The notes beneath the pieces are model-generated. The model had not been told where the DNA came from. It did no database searches and saw only the letters and a program-made list of their open reading frames with translations. From Bacteroidota bacterium (GTDB lineage Bacteria > Bacteroidota > Bacteroidia > Bacteroidales > Bacteroidaceae): 64,000 nt of DNA. The stretch is taken from contig JAFABG010000040.1 in the NCBI GenBank assembly GCA_023426145.1, positions 186,001 to 250,000 of the forward strand, read 5' to 3'. The translations under genes and the position numbers were made by a program. This document shows, one piece after another, positions 26,919 through 37,443 of this stretch. How positions within the stretch are numbered: the first letter of the stretch is position 1; the number at the start of each line of letters is the position of its first letter.

Positions 26919-26986
26919 TTATTTAAGATCTTTTTCTTTCTGATTTTTTTTTATATCTTAAAGGCAATCACTCCTTTTCTTTTTCG

Positions 26987-26994
26987 TATATTTG
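26987..26994 (+). promoter_or_regulatory. Putative -7 box for the histidine kinase gene
   Basis: TATATTTG, exact TAnnTTTG, 30 bases before the ATG at 27024. Confidence 0.5.
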
Positions 26995-27023
26995 CTAGTT
27001 GTTTATTAATAAATAAGTAATTT

Positions 27024-29816
27024 ATGCGAACAAACTACGAGCGATACTGTATGATGTCTTCTCTTGCTCAGATTGGATGGTGGGAGGCTGACTTTGTACA
27101 AAGCCATTATCTTATCTCTGATTATCTGCGTGAATTATTAGGATTAGAAGTTGATATTATTTCTTTTTCTGATTTTTATAATTTGATACGCGAAGATTAT
27201 CGATCGCAGATTGTACTTGAGTTTAGCGCAAATACAAATATTCATAAGAATTTTTATGAACAAACTTTTCCTATAATCACATCTAAAGGAGAATTTTGGA
27301 TACATACTCGAATGGCTGCCCCTGATCACAACTTAGAGGCTGTAAGTTATAAGGCTTTCGGTATTATACAACGCGTCGAATCACCAGAAGTTATCGAACA
27401 GAAGAAGCCTTTACACCGAGTTAATGATCTTCTTTGTCGTCAAAATTATATTTCTCAATCATTACTCCGTTTTTTGCGCGATGAAGATGTTGAAGCTTGC
27501 ATAATAGAAATCCTTAATGACATTCTTAAGTTATATAGAACAGGTGGTCACGTATATATTTTCGAGTACAATGAAAATATCACTGAGCATAGTTGTACCT
27601 ACGAAGTTAGTTCTGAGGTTTTTTTAAAAGCAAAAGGCAAACTACATGATATTCCAATTGACGAATTTAAATGGTGGAGTAGCCAGATTCTATCGGGGAA
27701 ACCGATTATATTATCTTCTTTAAAGCAGTTGCCGGAAGAAGCGGAAAAAGAATATCATTTTTTAAGTAGTTTAGGTATTCAGTCGTTAATGGTTTTACCT
27801 CTTATTACTAGTGGTCATGTTTGGGGATATTTGGGGGTTGATTTAGTAGATACTTATCGTGAATGGACGACTGAAGATTATCAGTGGCTTTCTTCTTTAG
27901 CTAATATTATTTCTATTTGTATTGAACTGCGTACGGTAAAAGACGGTGTCGTTCGGGAACAATCTTTTCTGAACAATCTTTTTCATTTTATGCCCATGGG
28001 GTATGTACGTATGTCGATTATTCGTGACGCGAATGGTAAACCAAGTGATTACAAAATAACTGATGCTAATGATACCAGTACTCATTTCTTCGGTGTACCT
28101 GCGGAAAATTACATTGGAGTTTTAGCTTCAGATATGTATGCCAATTACTCACAGAAATTGGCTTTTTTTGTAGATGTTCTTGCGAGTAATACTTATAAAG
28201 AAAAAGATGAATACTTCCCTAAAACGGGCTTACATGCTCATTGGATTCTATATTCGCCAGAAAAAGATGAGATAGTTGGATTATTTACTGATACAACAGA
28301 ATCTGTAAAGGCTAATCAAGCGTTAGATCGTAGTGAAAAATTATTTAAAAGTATATTCGTAAACATACCGGCGGGAGTTGAAATTTATAACAGAGAAGGC
28401 AATCTGATTGATTTAAATAGTAGAGACATGGAGATCTTTGGCATAGAGAATAAAGAAGATGCAATTAACCTTAACTTATTCAAAAATCCGAATGTAATGC
28501 CTCAGATACTTGATCGTGTTCAAAAAGAAGATTTGGTAGATTTCCGAATGAGCTATTCTTTTGAACGGGCTGCAAGCTATTACCGTACCAATCGTTCTAG
28601 TGATATTGATATATACTCTAAAGTGAGTAAATTATATGATAATCTAGGTGATTTTAACGGATATGTTCTAATTAATATCGACAATACTGAGCGGATTGAT
28701 GCCATTAATAAAATTCGTGATTTTGAGAATTTCTTTCTTTTGATTTCTAATTATGCTAAGGTTGGGTATGCAAAACTGAATTTGCTAAGTCGCAAAGGAT
28801 ATGCTATAAAACAATGGTATAAGAATCTGAATGAGGAAGAAGAAACCCCTTTGAGTGGTGTGGTTGGCGTTTATGCTAATATGCATCCAGATGACCGAAA
28901 TCGTATTCTTGCTTTTTATAAGGAAGCTAAGAGGGGTACTAGTAAGCATTTTCAGGGAGAAATGCGGATTAGTTCTTCTGAAAGAAAGGGAGGTTGGAAA
29001 TGGATTAGTATGAATGTTGTTGTCACTACATTTATCCCTGAAAAGAATGAAATTGAGATCATTGGTATTAATTATGATATAACTGAATTAAAGGAGACGG
29101 AGTCAGAACTTATTATTGCTCGTGATAAGGCTCAGATGATGGATCGATTAAAGACTGCATTTCTTGCGAATATGAGTCATGAAATCCGTACTCCTTTGAA
29201 TGCAATTGTTGGTTTCTCAGATTTACTTGTTGATACAGAAAACTTGGAGGAACGAAGGGAGTACATCCAGATAGTGAAAGAGAACAATAAGCTGTTGTTG
29301 CAACTCATTTCTGATATACTTGACCTATCAAAAATAGAAGCAGGAACTTTTGAATTTGTGAATGGAGAGGTTGACGTAAATCTGCTTTGTGAGGATATTG
29401 TTAGGTCTACGTATTTGAAAGCTAAAAAAGGAGTAGAGATTGTGTTTGATTCTCATTTGTCCGAGTGCTGTGTTATTAGTGACCGTAATCGATTGTATCA
29501 AGTATTATCTAATTTTGTTAATAATGCCATTAAATTCACCTCTGAAGGAAGTATTCATGTGGGGTATTTATCTAAAGGGAACTCTCTTGAATTTTATGTT
29601 GAAGACACCGGAATTGGTATTGCTAAAGAAAATGTTACCCATATCTTTGAGCGTTTTGTTAAGTTGAATTCGTTTGTCCATGGCACAGGTTTAGGCTTAT
29701 CTATCTGCCAAAGTATTGTCGAACAAATGGGTGGTCAGATAGGAGTAACTTCTGAATTAGGGAAAGGTTCTCGGTTTTGGTTTACTCTTCCTTGCTCTAT
29801 CCTTATTTTAAGATAA
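27024..29816 (+). CDS. Multi-PAS/GAF sensor histidine kinase, probably cytoplasmic
   Basis: A 930-residue kinase without signal peptide or membrane spans. The likely order is PAS at about 10-120, a GAF-like domain at about 140-300, three further PAS-like segments at about 315-430, 440-560 and 570-695, then HisKA with the phospho-acceptor His719 in MSHEIRTPLN, and HATPase_c with the N box (LSNFVNNAIKFT), DTGIGIA and GTGLGLSI. It ends at the kinase core, with no receiver domain. No response-regulator gene is adjacent, so the partner is elsewhere. The input signal is unknown. Confidence 0.92.
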   Translation: MRTNYERYCMMSSLAQIGWWEADFVQSHYLISDYLRELLGLEVDIISFSDFYNLIREDYRSQIVLEFSANTNIHKNFYEQTFPIITSKGEFWIHTRMAAPDHNLEAVSYKAFGIIQRVESPEVIEQKKPLHRVNDLLCRQNYISQSLLRFLRDEDVEACIIEILNDILKLYRTGGHVYIFEYNENITEHSCTYEVSSEVFLKAKGKLHDIPIDEFKWWSSQILSGKPIILSSLKQLPEEAEKEYHFLSSLGIQSLMVLPLITSGHVWGYLGVDLVDTYREWTTEDYQWLSSLANIISICIELRTVKDGVVREQSFLNNLFHFMPMGYVRMSIIRDANGKPSDYKITDANDTSTHFFGVPAENYIGVLASDMYANYSQKLAFFVDVLASNTYKEKDEYFPKTGLHAHWILYSPEKDEIVGLFTDTTESVKANQALDRSEKLFKSIFVNIPAGVEIYNREGNLIDLNSRDMEIFGIENKEDAINLNLFKNPNVMPQILDRVQKEDLVDFRMSYSFERAASYYRTNRSSDIDIYSKVSKLYDNLGDFNGYVLINIDNTERIDAINKIRDFENFFLLISNYAKVGYAKLNLLSRKGYAIKQWYKNLNEEEETPLSGVVGVYANMHPDDRNRILAFYKEAKRGTSKHFQGEMRISSSERKGGWKWISMNVVVTTFIPEKNEIEIIGINYDITELKETESELIIARDKAQMMDRLKTAFLANMSHEIRTPLNAIVGFSDLLVDTENLEERREYIQIVKENNKLLLQLISDILDLSKIEAGTFEFVNGEVDVNLLCEDIVRSTYLKAKKGVEIVFDSHLSECCVISDRNRLYQVLSNFVNNAIKFTSEGSIHVGYLSKGNSLEFYVEDTGIGIAKENVTHIFERFVKLNSFVHGTGLGLSICQSIVEQMGGQIGVTSELGKGSRFWFTLPCSILILR

Positions 29817-29819
29817 TAA

Positions 29820-29893
29820 AATAAAGGGATTAATTTAAGCAATTCATATTTCGTTTACACGATCAGTGAATTGCTTAAATTAATCCCTTTATT
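29820..29893. terminator. Bidirectional terminator between the kinase gene and nuoN
   Basis: A perfect 27-bp inverted repeat (29820-29846 with 29867-29893) around a 20-base loop, with A/T-rich outer ends. It sits between two convergent genes and can serve both. Confidence 0.85.
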
Positions 29894-29923
29894 ATAATCC
29901 AGATTTATAGTATTTCGAAAAGA

Positions 29924-31366
29924 TTAGATTCCGAAAGAAAATTTATCGATAGATTGATATACAATGCTTGCTATACCCAAGCCAATGATTCCAAGTGTAC
30001 AAATAGCTAATCCCCATTTTGTGCAGTTATCACTGCGGAATGTCGGGATTGGATTTTCAGATGGAGTGATGTACATCGCTTTTACAATTAGCAGATAATA
30101 ATAAAGCGAAATAACAGTGTTCACCAGAGCTATGAATACTAGTAGATGGAAACCGGCGTCGAAGGCTGCCATAAAAATGAAGAATTTAGAGAAGAATCCT
30201 GCAAAAGGTGGTATACCTGCCAGAGAGAAGAGAGACAGGGTCATCAATAGTGCAATTTTTGGATTTGTCTTATAAAGTCCTGCATAATCTTCAAGAGTGA
30301 ATTTATGACTACGTAGGGCAACAATGGTAATAACAGCAAAAACGCCGAGATTAGCAGCCGCATATACGAGTACATAATAAACAAGAGCAGTCATTCCTTG
30401 AGCTGTACCTCCTATCACTCCCAACATGATATATCCAGCTTGCGATACACTTGAGAACGCCATTAGACGTTTCAGATTTTGTTGGCGGATAGCAAACAGA
30501 TTGGCAATGGTAATAGAAGCAATAGTGACCCAATAAAGAACTTCTTGCCAGTCTTGTATCATTGGAGCAAATACTTTAATAAGTATGGTTAATAGTACGA
30601 AAGCTGCTGAACTCTTCGATACAACACTAAGGTAAGCAGTAACGGTACTTGGTGCACCTTCATAAACATCTGCAGTCCATAAGTGGAAAGGAACCAAAGA
30701 TAGTTTAAATGCCATGCCAGTGAAAAAGAATACAAATGCCATAATTTGCAAAGGATTCCCGTCGATATGAGCTGGAAGATCATCAAAATATAGAGTTCCT
30801 GTAGAACCATAAATCATTGACAGGCCAAATAAGAGTAACGCACTTGAAAAGAGTGCAGTTAAAATATATTTTGCGCCTGCTTCAGCCGAGTGGTGACGGT
30901 ATTTATCAAAAGCAATTAATGCTGCCATAGGGATAGAAGCTGTTTCAAGTCCAATGAAGAACATTAAGAAATGTCCTGCAGAGATCATCAGATACATTCC
31001 GAATAATGTTGAAAGTGTCAAGACATAGAATTCACCTTGCTTAAATGAAGTGTCTTCACGTTTCATCCATTCGTGTGCCATCAGAAAGACAACAAGTGTA
31101 CCAACGTTTAATATTGACTTTACGACAGTGTGCATGGGAACGTAATGATACATTCCTCCGAAGGCATCAACAGCCGTACCTGGAATAAGATTGATAATAG
31201 TATGTATTGCCATCAATATGATCGGCAACATCGTGTTTAAGATAGGTGTAGTTCCTTTTTGTTTATGCGCATCCGGACTCATAAATAAATCCGCAAGGAA
31301 GAGTAGTAGCAACACAACTACGAGCGATAGCTCTTCCCGCATATGTAGAAATTGTGAATAATCCAT
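29924..31366 (-). CDS. nuoN: NADH-quinone oxidoreductase subunit N
   Basis: A 480-residue antiporter-like proton-pumping subunit of complex I with about 14 membrane spans. Conserved features include ETASIPMAALIAFDK with the functional Glu and PFHLWTADVYEGAP. Last gene of the nuo operon, 35 bases after nuoM, followed by the bidirectional terminator. Confidence 0.96.
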   Translation of the reverse strand: MDYSQFLHMREELSLVVVLLLLFLADLFMSPDAHKQKGTTPILNTMLPIILMAIHTIINLIPGTAVDAFGGMYHYVPMHTVVKSILNVGTLVVFLMAHEWMKREDTSFKQGEFYVLTLSTLFGMYLMISAGHFLMFFIGLETASIPMAALIAFDKYRHHSAEAGAKYILTALFSSALLLFGLSMIYGSTGTLYFDDLPAHIDGNPLQIMAFVFFFTGMAFKLSLVPFHLWTADVYEGAPSTVTAYLSVVSKSSAAFVLLTILIKVFAPMIQDWQEVLYWVTIASITIANLFAIRQQNLKRLMAFSSVSQAGYIMLGVIGGTAQGMTALVYYVLVYAAANLGVFAVITIVALRSHKFTLEDYAGLYKTNPKIALLMTLSLFSLAGIPPFAGFFSKFFIFMAAFDAGFHLLVFIALVNTVISLYYYLLIVKAMYITPSENPIPTFRSDNCTKWGLAICTLGIIGLGIASIVYQSIDKFSFGI

Positions 31367-31401
31367 CTTTATAATTAATAATTAAAGATTAAAATTGAAG
31401 G

Positions 31402-32886
31402 TTAAGGGATGAGGTGTGAAACCACAGGTAAAACACTCTCTCCAATCATGTGGCTTACCCAAAAAGGAGCCATTCCGAGTCCTGCAACACAAACGATGAG
31501 GCAAATAACAGCTACACGTTCATCCCAAGTAGCATCAGTCAATTCAAGATGATGTTTATTTGTGCAAGTTCCGTATAAGATCTTACCCACTAGACGCAAG
31601 ATGTAAACCGCTGTTATCACAATAGATGAGCATGCTATGATGGTCAAAGTGCGATGAAATGCGTCACTATTTTGGAAAGATCCAACAAAGATGGTCATTT
31701 CTGCAACAAATCCACTTAATCCGGGTAGACCTAAGTTAGCAAGACCGGCTATCACGTAGCATACACTTAAAAATGGCATCACTTTCATCAGACCGGCAAG
31801 CTCACGTACATCACGTGTGTGTGTACGTCCGTAAATCATACCAATCAAAGCGAAGAACAAAGCGGTCATTAACCCGTGAGAGAGCATTTGCAGGATTGCA
31901 CCTGTTGCTGCTGTCTGATTCAACATTAAGATTGCGAAAAGCACCAATCCGCAGTGAGATACTGAAGAATAAGCATTGATGTATTTCAAGTCTGTTTGTA
32001 CACAGGCAGAGAATGCTCCGTATACCACAGAAATCCCAGTTAATATCAGGAAGATCCATGAGAGTTCGTTAGCAGCTTCTGGCATTAAGAAAATAGCTAT
32101 ACGAAAACATCCGTAGCCTCCTAATTTCATTAGCACTCCTGCATGTAGCATAGACACTGCTGTAGGGGCCGAAGCATGACCGTCGGGACTCCAAGTATGG
32201 AAAGGGAAAAGGGCTCCAAGTACACCGAAGCCAAGGAAAATAAGAGGAAACCAAATACATTGTTGTGCGAAAGGTATGTTATGCATTGCTGCGATTTCAA
32301 GGAGATTCATTGTGCTAGCTCCAGAACCGTAGTAGATACCTAAAATACCGATTAGTAAGAACGCTGATCCTCCCATCAGCATAAGTGTCAATTTCATTGC
32401 GGCATATTCTTTTCGTCCCGATCCCCATACACCGATGAGTAAGTACATCGGGATAAGTGCTATCTCGTAGAACATGAACATGGTGAAAAGATCGACAGAA
32501 ATAAAGAAACCAAATACACCCATTGACAATAGGGTGAACCAAAGGAAATATTCTTTAGTCAGAGGTTGCAGACGCCAAGAAGCGAAGGTCCCTGTGAACA
32601 CTATGATGGCAGACAATAATAACATGGCTACTGAGATTCCATCTACTCCTACAGAATAGGAGATGTGAAGCGGAGCATACCAGATAAGATCCGTGCGGAA
32701 TAGCATTTCAGCAGTGTTTCCGGCATTGCGTTCTCCTAAATACAGAAAGGTAAGCGCAACGGCTGCAATAAGAAGAGCGGAAGCACCGGTAACCATAACC
32801 CCTCGGACAGCTTTAATGTTCCGTGCAGCCCAGAGTCCGGCAAGCATCAGTAAGGGGATGAGTACGAAGATTGATAAAAAATTCAT
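31402..32886 (-). CDS. nuoM: NADH-quinone oxidoreductase subunit M
   Basis: A 494-residue antiporter-like membrane subunit with about 14 spans. FMFYEIALIPMYLLIG carries the key Glu; FPFHTWSPDGHASAPTAVSM carries the conserved TM7 region and loop. It translocates protons together with NuoL and NuoN. It lies 30 bases after nuoL. Confidence 0.96.
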   Translation of the reverse strand: MNFLSIFVLIPLLMLAGLWAARNIKAVRGVMVTGASALLIAAVALTFLYLGERNAGNTAEMLFRTDLIWYAPLHISYSVGVDGISVAMLLLSAIIVFTGTFASWRLQPLTKEYFLWFTLLSMGVFGFFISVDLFTMFMFYEIALIPMYLLIGVWGSGRKEYAAMKLTLMLMGGSAFLLIGILGIYYGSGASTMNLLEIAAMHNIPFAQQCIWFPLIFLGFGVLGALFPFHTWSPDGHASAPTAVSMLHAGVLMKLGGYGCFRIAIFLMPEAANELSWIFLILTGISVVYGAFSACVQTDLKYINAYSSVSHCGLVLFAILMLNQTAATGAILQMLSHGLMTALFFALIGMIYGRTHTRDVRELAGLMKVMPFLSVCYVIAGLANLGLPGLSGFVAEMTIFVGSFQNSDAFHRTLTIIACSSIVITAVYILRLVGKILYGTCTNKHHLELTDATWDERVAVICLIVCVAGLGMAPFWVSHMIGESVLPVVSHLIP

Positions 32887-32916
32887 CTTTATATTTACAT
32901 TTTGATGATTGACAAC

Positions 32917-34851
32917 TTATAGAATTAATAGCAGAATAAGCGCAAGCGCTCCGCAAAGGAATACGTACGCATATTGTTGTACCTGGCCACTTTGCAGACT
33001 GCGGATTTCGTCGCTAGTTGTATTAGTTGCCCACGACAAGAAGTCGAAGAATCCATCTACTACGTGGCGGTCAAACCAAGCAATAGGAGTGGAGATACAG
33101 CGGAAGATAATTTTATGCGTAATGTACTGGTATATTTCGTCTATATAGAAACGGTGGTAGGCTGCCGTCCATAATCCTTTGAACCGTTTTGCAAGTGCAT
33201 TGGCAATAGGTTGGTTAGCTCCTTTATACATCCATGTAGCAATAGCTATAGAGAGCACTGCTATAATAACACTTGTGATAGCAACAGAAGTTTCAAGATG
33301 GATTGTGTATGCCTCGCCGTTAGAACTAATAAAATGTCCGAAAGGAATAAATCCTGCCACACAAGTCACTGCAGCTAGAAACATTAAAGGGAAAGTCATA
33401 GCCAATGGACTTTCATGAGGGGTGCTGTGAGCAGCTCCTTCCGAATGCTCGTGGCCAGCGTTGTGAGCTGAGTGAGCATCTGATCGAACAGCTTCTTTGC
33501 CCCAGAATATTCCGTAATAGAGGCGGAACATATAGAAAGCAGTCATGGCTGCAATGATAGTCATCACCCATCCCATTACAGGGCTAAATTCGAAGCAAGC
33601 TGTTAGAATTTCATCTTTTGAGAAGAATCCGGAGAAAGGAGGGATACCCGAGATAGCCAAACATGCAATCAGGAATGTCCAGTGTGTGATTGGCATATAT
33701 TTACGTAATCCTCCCATAGCTGACATCTCATTGGAATGAACAGCATGAATAATGCTACCTGCACCCAAGAAGAGTAATGCTTTGAACATTGCATGTGTGA
33801 ACAAATGGAACATGGAAGCCATATAGCCTAATCCACCGTGATGAGGGTCTAGTGAAGTGCTGACGCCCAGTGCTACAATCATGAAACCGATTTGAGAGAT
33901 GGTAGAGAAAGCCAGCACACGTTTGATATCTGACTGTACGCAAGCTACACTTGCTGCGTAAAATGCAGTGAAGGCGCCAATCCAAGCAATCAGATGTAGT
34001 GTATCTGGAGCGTAGGCTATAAAGAGTGGGAACATACGTGCCACTAAGTATACTCCTGCAACAACCATGGTAGCAGCATGAATCAAGGCACTAACAGGGG
34101 TTGGTCCTTCCATTGCATCCGGTAGCCAGATGTGTAAAGGGAACATGGCACTTTTTCCTGCACCACCCATGAACATCAATCCAAGTGCTAAGGGTAGCAT
34201 TGATGCGCCACCGGTAAGAAGCGAAACGGTATCCGGTGTAAATCCAAAAGTTCCACCATAATAGCCATAAATCAAAATACCGATTAAGAATCCAAGATCG
34301 GCAAAACGAGTAACAATGAATGCTTTCTTTGAAGCAGAGATCGCTGCAGGTTTAGTATAGTAGAAACCGATGAGCAGATAAGAGCTTACTCCCACCAATT
34401 CCCAGAAAAGATACATCTGGAAAATGTTTGTTGCAACGACAAGTCCAAGCATAGACATTGTAAACAGGGATAAGAAAGCATAATATCTTTGGAAACCTTT
34501 TTCTCCTTTCATGTAACCGAATGAGTAGACGTGTACCATTAGTGATACTGTCGATATAACGATTAACATCATCACAGAAATCGGATCGAGCAGGATGCCC
34601 AAATCAAAATGCAAGGTTTCTGTAAAAGGAAGCCACGTAAAGTTATAAGGAATTAAAGTGGCAAATGTTCCGTCTTCCAGTCGGGGGGCGGAAAAGAATT
34701 GGAAAGCTGTGACATAAGATAGAACTGCTACTGCTCCCAGTATCAGCGTACCTATTGTACCAGCCGTCCGATGAGACATCCATTTTCCTCCAATCCCCAA
34801 AATGAGGAAAGAGAAGAAGGGAAGAAGAAGTATTAGAATTGTTAGTTCCAT
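32917..34851 (-). CDS. nuoL: NADH-quinone oxidoreductase subunit L
   Basis: A 644-residue subunit, the largest antiporter-like protein of complex I. It includes YLFWELVGVSSYLLIGFYY with the key Glu, MFPLHIWLPDAMEGPTPVSA, and a C-terminal extension that would form the long lateral helix. A His-rich cytosolic or periplasmic loop (SAHNAGHEHSEGAAHS) lies near residue 470. It is 59 bases after nuoK. Confidence 0.96.
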   Translation of the reverse strand: MELTILILLLPFFSFLILGIGGKWMSHRTAGTIGTLILGAVAVLSYVTAFQFFSAPRLEDGTFATLIPYNFTWLPFTETLHFDLGILLDPISVMMLIVISTVSLMVHVYSFGYMKGEKGFQRYYAFLSLFTMSMLGLVVATNIFQMYLFWELVGVSSYLLIGFYYTKPAAISASKKAFIVTRFADLGFLIGILIYGYYGGTFGFTPDTVSLLTGGASMLPLALGLMFMGGAGKSAMFPLHIWLPDAMEGPTPVSALIHAATMVVAGVYLVARMFPLFIAYAPDTLHLIAWIGAFTAFYAASVACVQSDIKRVLAFSTISQIGFMIVALGVSTSLDPHHGGLGYMASMFHLFTHAMFKALLFLGAGSIIHAVHSNEMSAMGGLRKYMPITHWTFLIACLAISGIPPFSGFFSKDEILTACFEFSPVMGWVMTIIAAMTAFYMFRLYYGIFWGKEAVRSDAHSAHNAGHEHSEGAAHSTPHESPLAMTFPLMFLAAVTCVAGFIPFGHFISSNGEAYTIHLETSVAITSVIIAVLSIAIATWMYKGANQPIANALAKRFKGLWTAAYHRFYIDEIYQYITHKIIFRCISTPIAWFDRHVVDGFFDFLSWATNTTSDEIRSLQSGQVQQYAYVFLCGALALILLLIL

Positions 34852-34910
34852 ACAATTTATTTTAATTACTGATTAATTATTTATGATTCTTTATTGTAGC
34901 AAATACCAAG

Positions 34911-35219
34911 TTACCACTTCAGGTCATCTAAATTGCGAACCTGAATACTTCTGATGTTGCGGTAAATGTTGATCATGATGGCAATGGCAATTGCTGTTTC
35001 AGCTGCCGATATAGCTATAGAAAACAGTGCAAAGAAATAGCCTTCCATTCCACCAGGAAATAGGAAACGGTTAAATACTGCAAAGTTAATGTCTGTAGCA
35101 TTAAGCATTAGTTCTACAGAAATGAGGATGGCCAGTGTGTTTCGGCGTGTAAAGAATCCATATATTCCTGCAAACATCATGATGGTAGATACTACCAGGT
35201 AATATTCCATGTGTATCAT
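34911..35219 (-). CDS. nuoK: NADH-quinone oxidoreductase subunit K
   Basis: A 102-residue protein with three membrane spans, normal length. Conserved Glu residues lie in SVELMLNATDINF and AETAIAIAI, part of the proton path. It is 33 bases after nuoJ. Confidence 0.95.
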   Translation of the reverse strand: MIHMEYYLVVSTIMMFAGIYGFFTRRNTLAILISVELMLNATDINFAVFNRFLFPGGMEGYFFALFSIAISAAETAIAIAIMINIYRNIRSIQVRNLDDLKW

Positions 35220-35252
35220 ATTCGAACTCTATTTAAATCGTTACTACTTAAT

Positions 35253-35765
35253 TTATCTCTTGCGTGCAATCATGATACCACCAATGATACAAGCTAGTAG
35301 GAAGATACTAACTGCTTCGAAGGGGAGTACATAGCCGAACTTATCACTACTCAGTAAGGCATTACCGATGGTGCGAATATCAATCTCCTGAGGAGCAAGG
35401 TTTCCGGTTTGCAGAAATTTATGCTTCAAGGTGATAAATAAGATAATTGCTAAGCCGGCAACCATGGTGAAGAGCCCTGCCAGCAATCTGCTGCGTTTCA
35501 ATTTTTCTGCTTTATCTCCCTCTCCACTAGTGAGTAGAATGGAGAACACGTATAGAACGACGACACCTCCGGCATACACCATGATCTGTACAGATCCTAG
35601 AAAAGTATACCCTAGCAAAAAATAGATGCCGGCCGTGCCAAAGAGCACGAAGAGCAGATAGGTGGCTGAACGGACAATGCGTTGGGTAGTCACCGTCATG
35701 ATTGATGTTACAATAATAAATACTGCCAAAAAGTAGAATACTACTGTTTCAAGTGTTGATCCCAT
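35253..35765 (-). CDS. nuoJ: NADH-quinone oxidoreductase subunit J
   Basis: A 170-residue membrane subunit with five spans. The conserved segment FLGSVQIMVYAGGVVVLYVF is present. It begins 2 bases after the nuoI stop, suggesting translational coupling. Confidence 0.95.
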   Translation of the reverse strand: MGSTLETVVFYFLAVFIIVTSIMTVTTQRIVRSATYLLFVLFGTAGIYFLLGYTFLGSVQIMVYAGGVVVLYVFSILLTSGEGDKAEKLKRSRLLAGLFTMVAGLAIILFITLKHKFLQTGNLAPQEIDIRTIGNALLSSDKFGYVLPFEAVSIFLLACIIGGIMIARKR

Positions 35766-35767
35766 AT

Positions 35768-36256
35768 CTAAACTTCTTTTTTCTTTTCGATTACTTTACT
35801 ACCGTCATGATTGAGCTTTAATACAAGCTTTGTCCTGTCGAATACTGCATGTTCAAAGCCTTGATCGAACGTAATGGCGTCGTGCGGGCAAGCATTTACG
35901 CAAAGTTGACAGAAGATGCAAGAACCTAAGTCATATTGATAGTCGGCTAAGATTTTCTTCTTTTTGCCATCTTCAGTTTGAATTGTTTCACTGATTATTG
36001 TGATTGTGTCATTGGGACAAGCCATCTGGCATAAACCACATGCAACGCAGCGGTGTTCATTATTCTCGTTGTGGGGCATGGTCAATGAGCCGCGGAAGCG
36101 GTCGAACATTTTCAACTCATTGCGGTTTTCCGGATATTGTTCGGTTACTTTTTTTCGAAAGTAAACTTTAATACTCGTCTTCATACCCGTAGCTAGAGTG
36201 CTGATACCTTTTATCAGTCCTCCCAAGTACGTATATTTTTGATCTTTATATTCCAT
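35768..36256 (-). CDS. nuoI: NADH-quinone oxidoreductase subunit I
   Basis: A 162-residue peripheral-arm subunit with two 4Fe-4S ferredoxin motifs, CVACGLCQMACP and CIFCQLCVNACP, carrying clusters N6a and N6b. In an enzyme without NuoEFG these clusters are the likely entry point for electrons from a soluble donor. It is 60 bases after nuoH. Confidence 0.95.
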   Translation of the reverse strand: MEYKDQKYTYLGGLIKGISTLATGMKTSIKVYFRKKVTEQYPENRNELKMFDRFRGSLTMPHNENNEHRCVACGLCQMACPNDTITIISETIQTEDGKKKKILADYQYDLGSCIFCQLCVNACPHDAITFDQGFEHAVFDRTKLVLKLNHDGSKVIEKKKEV

Positions 36257-36316
36257 AATTCATATTATATTTTATTGCTCCGAGTTTAAAACCACTCGGT
36301 GGCTACAACTCATGAC

Positions 36317-37393
36317 TTAAAAATGAAACCCAAAGGCAACGCAACAAGCCATAAGTAATAGGTTAACCATAGAAATAGGAACCAAATATTTCCATTCCAG
36401 ACTCAGGATCTGGTCGATACGCAAGCGTGGGAAAGTCCATTTGATCCACATCAGAAGGAACACAACAAAAAATGCTTTTGCAAAGAACCAAATAAATCCG
36501 GGAATGTAATCCATAATAGTGTTGAATCCATCTAGGCCAACAATATGAAAAGGCATCCATCCTCCTAGGAAAATTGTAGCAGCAATACTAGCTACGATAA
36601 ACAGATTTAAATATTCTGCTAAGTAGAAGAATCCAAAGTGCATACCAGAATATTCAGTGTGATATCCTGCTGTAAGTTCACTTTCCGCTTCTGGAAGGTC
36701 AAAGGGACCACGATTACATTCAGCATTACCAGCAATTAGATAGATGATGAAAGCAATTACGGCAGGGATATGGCCTTTAAAAATAAACCATCCGTCGGCT
36801 TGGCTCTCAACGATTTCAGAGAACTGCATAGTTCCTGTGAGCACTACCATAGTCATGATACTCATTCCTACAGAAAGTTCATAACTGATGATTTGTGCAC
36901 CGCTTCGCATGGCGCCGATTAATGAGAATTTGTTATTACTTCCCCAACCTGCTAGCAGGATACCTACCACTCCAATGCTTGAAGCTGCCAGCATGAAGAA
37001 TACGCCTACGTTAAAATCGAGAATCTCTGCTCCTTTATTAAAAGGAATGCAAGAGAAGGTGAGGAATGAGGCGATGATGACCATGAATGGCGCTAGATTA
37101 TAAAGGAAGCGATCTGCATCTTTAGGCGTAAAGATCTCTTTGGTCAACATTTTAAGAACGTCGCAAAGCACTTGGATGGATCCCCATTTTCCCACACGGT
37201 TCGGACCGAGACGGCATTGGAAGAAACCACAGACTTTACGTTCCATGTAGATTAATACGATAGCCAAGATGGCATAGAGTGCAACGATACACACACCAAT
37301 GGCTACGCATTCTATAAAGATGGCCCAACCCTCCGACATGACAGAGAGTAGAAGCTCATGTATCCAGTTTGTTACTATACTAAAGTCGAACAT
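36317..37393 (-). CDS. nuoH: NADH-quinone oxidoreductase subunit H
   Basis: A 358-residue membrane subunit with eight or nine spans that forms the quinone channel with NuoB and NuoD. Conserved: YMERKVCGFFQCRLGPNRVG and the acidic loop GPFDLPEAESELTAGYHTEY (E-rich quinone/proton region). It is 50 bases after nuoCD. Confidence 0.96.
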   Translation of the reverse strand: MFDFSIVTNWIHELLLSVMSEGWAIFIECVAIGVCIVALYAILAIVLIYMERKVCGFFQCRLGPNRVGKWGSIQVLCDVLKMLTKEIFTPKDADRFLYNLAPFMVIIASFLTFSCIPFNKGAEILDFNVGVFFMLAASSIGVVGILLAGWGSNNKFSLIGAMRSGAQIISYELSVGMSIMTMVVLTGTMQFSEIVESQADGWFIFKGHIPAVIAFIIYLIAGNAECNRGPFDLPEAESELTAGYHTEYSGMHFGFFYLAEYLNLFIVASIAATIFLGGWMPFHIVGLDGFNTIMDYIPGFIWFFAKAFFVVFLLMWIKWTFPRLRIDQILSLEWKYLVPISMVNLLLMACCVAFGFHF

Positions 37394-37443
37394 ATTTTTT
37401 AAATACCTGATACTTTATATTTACTATTAGTTTTATCTCTTGT

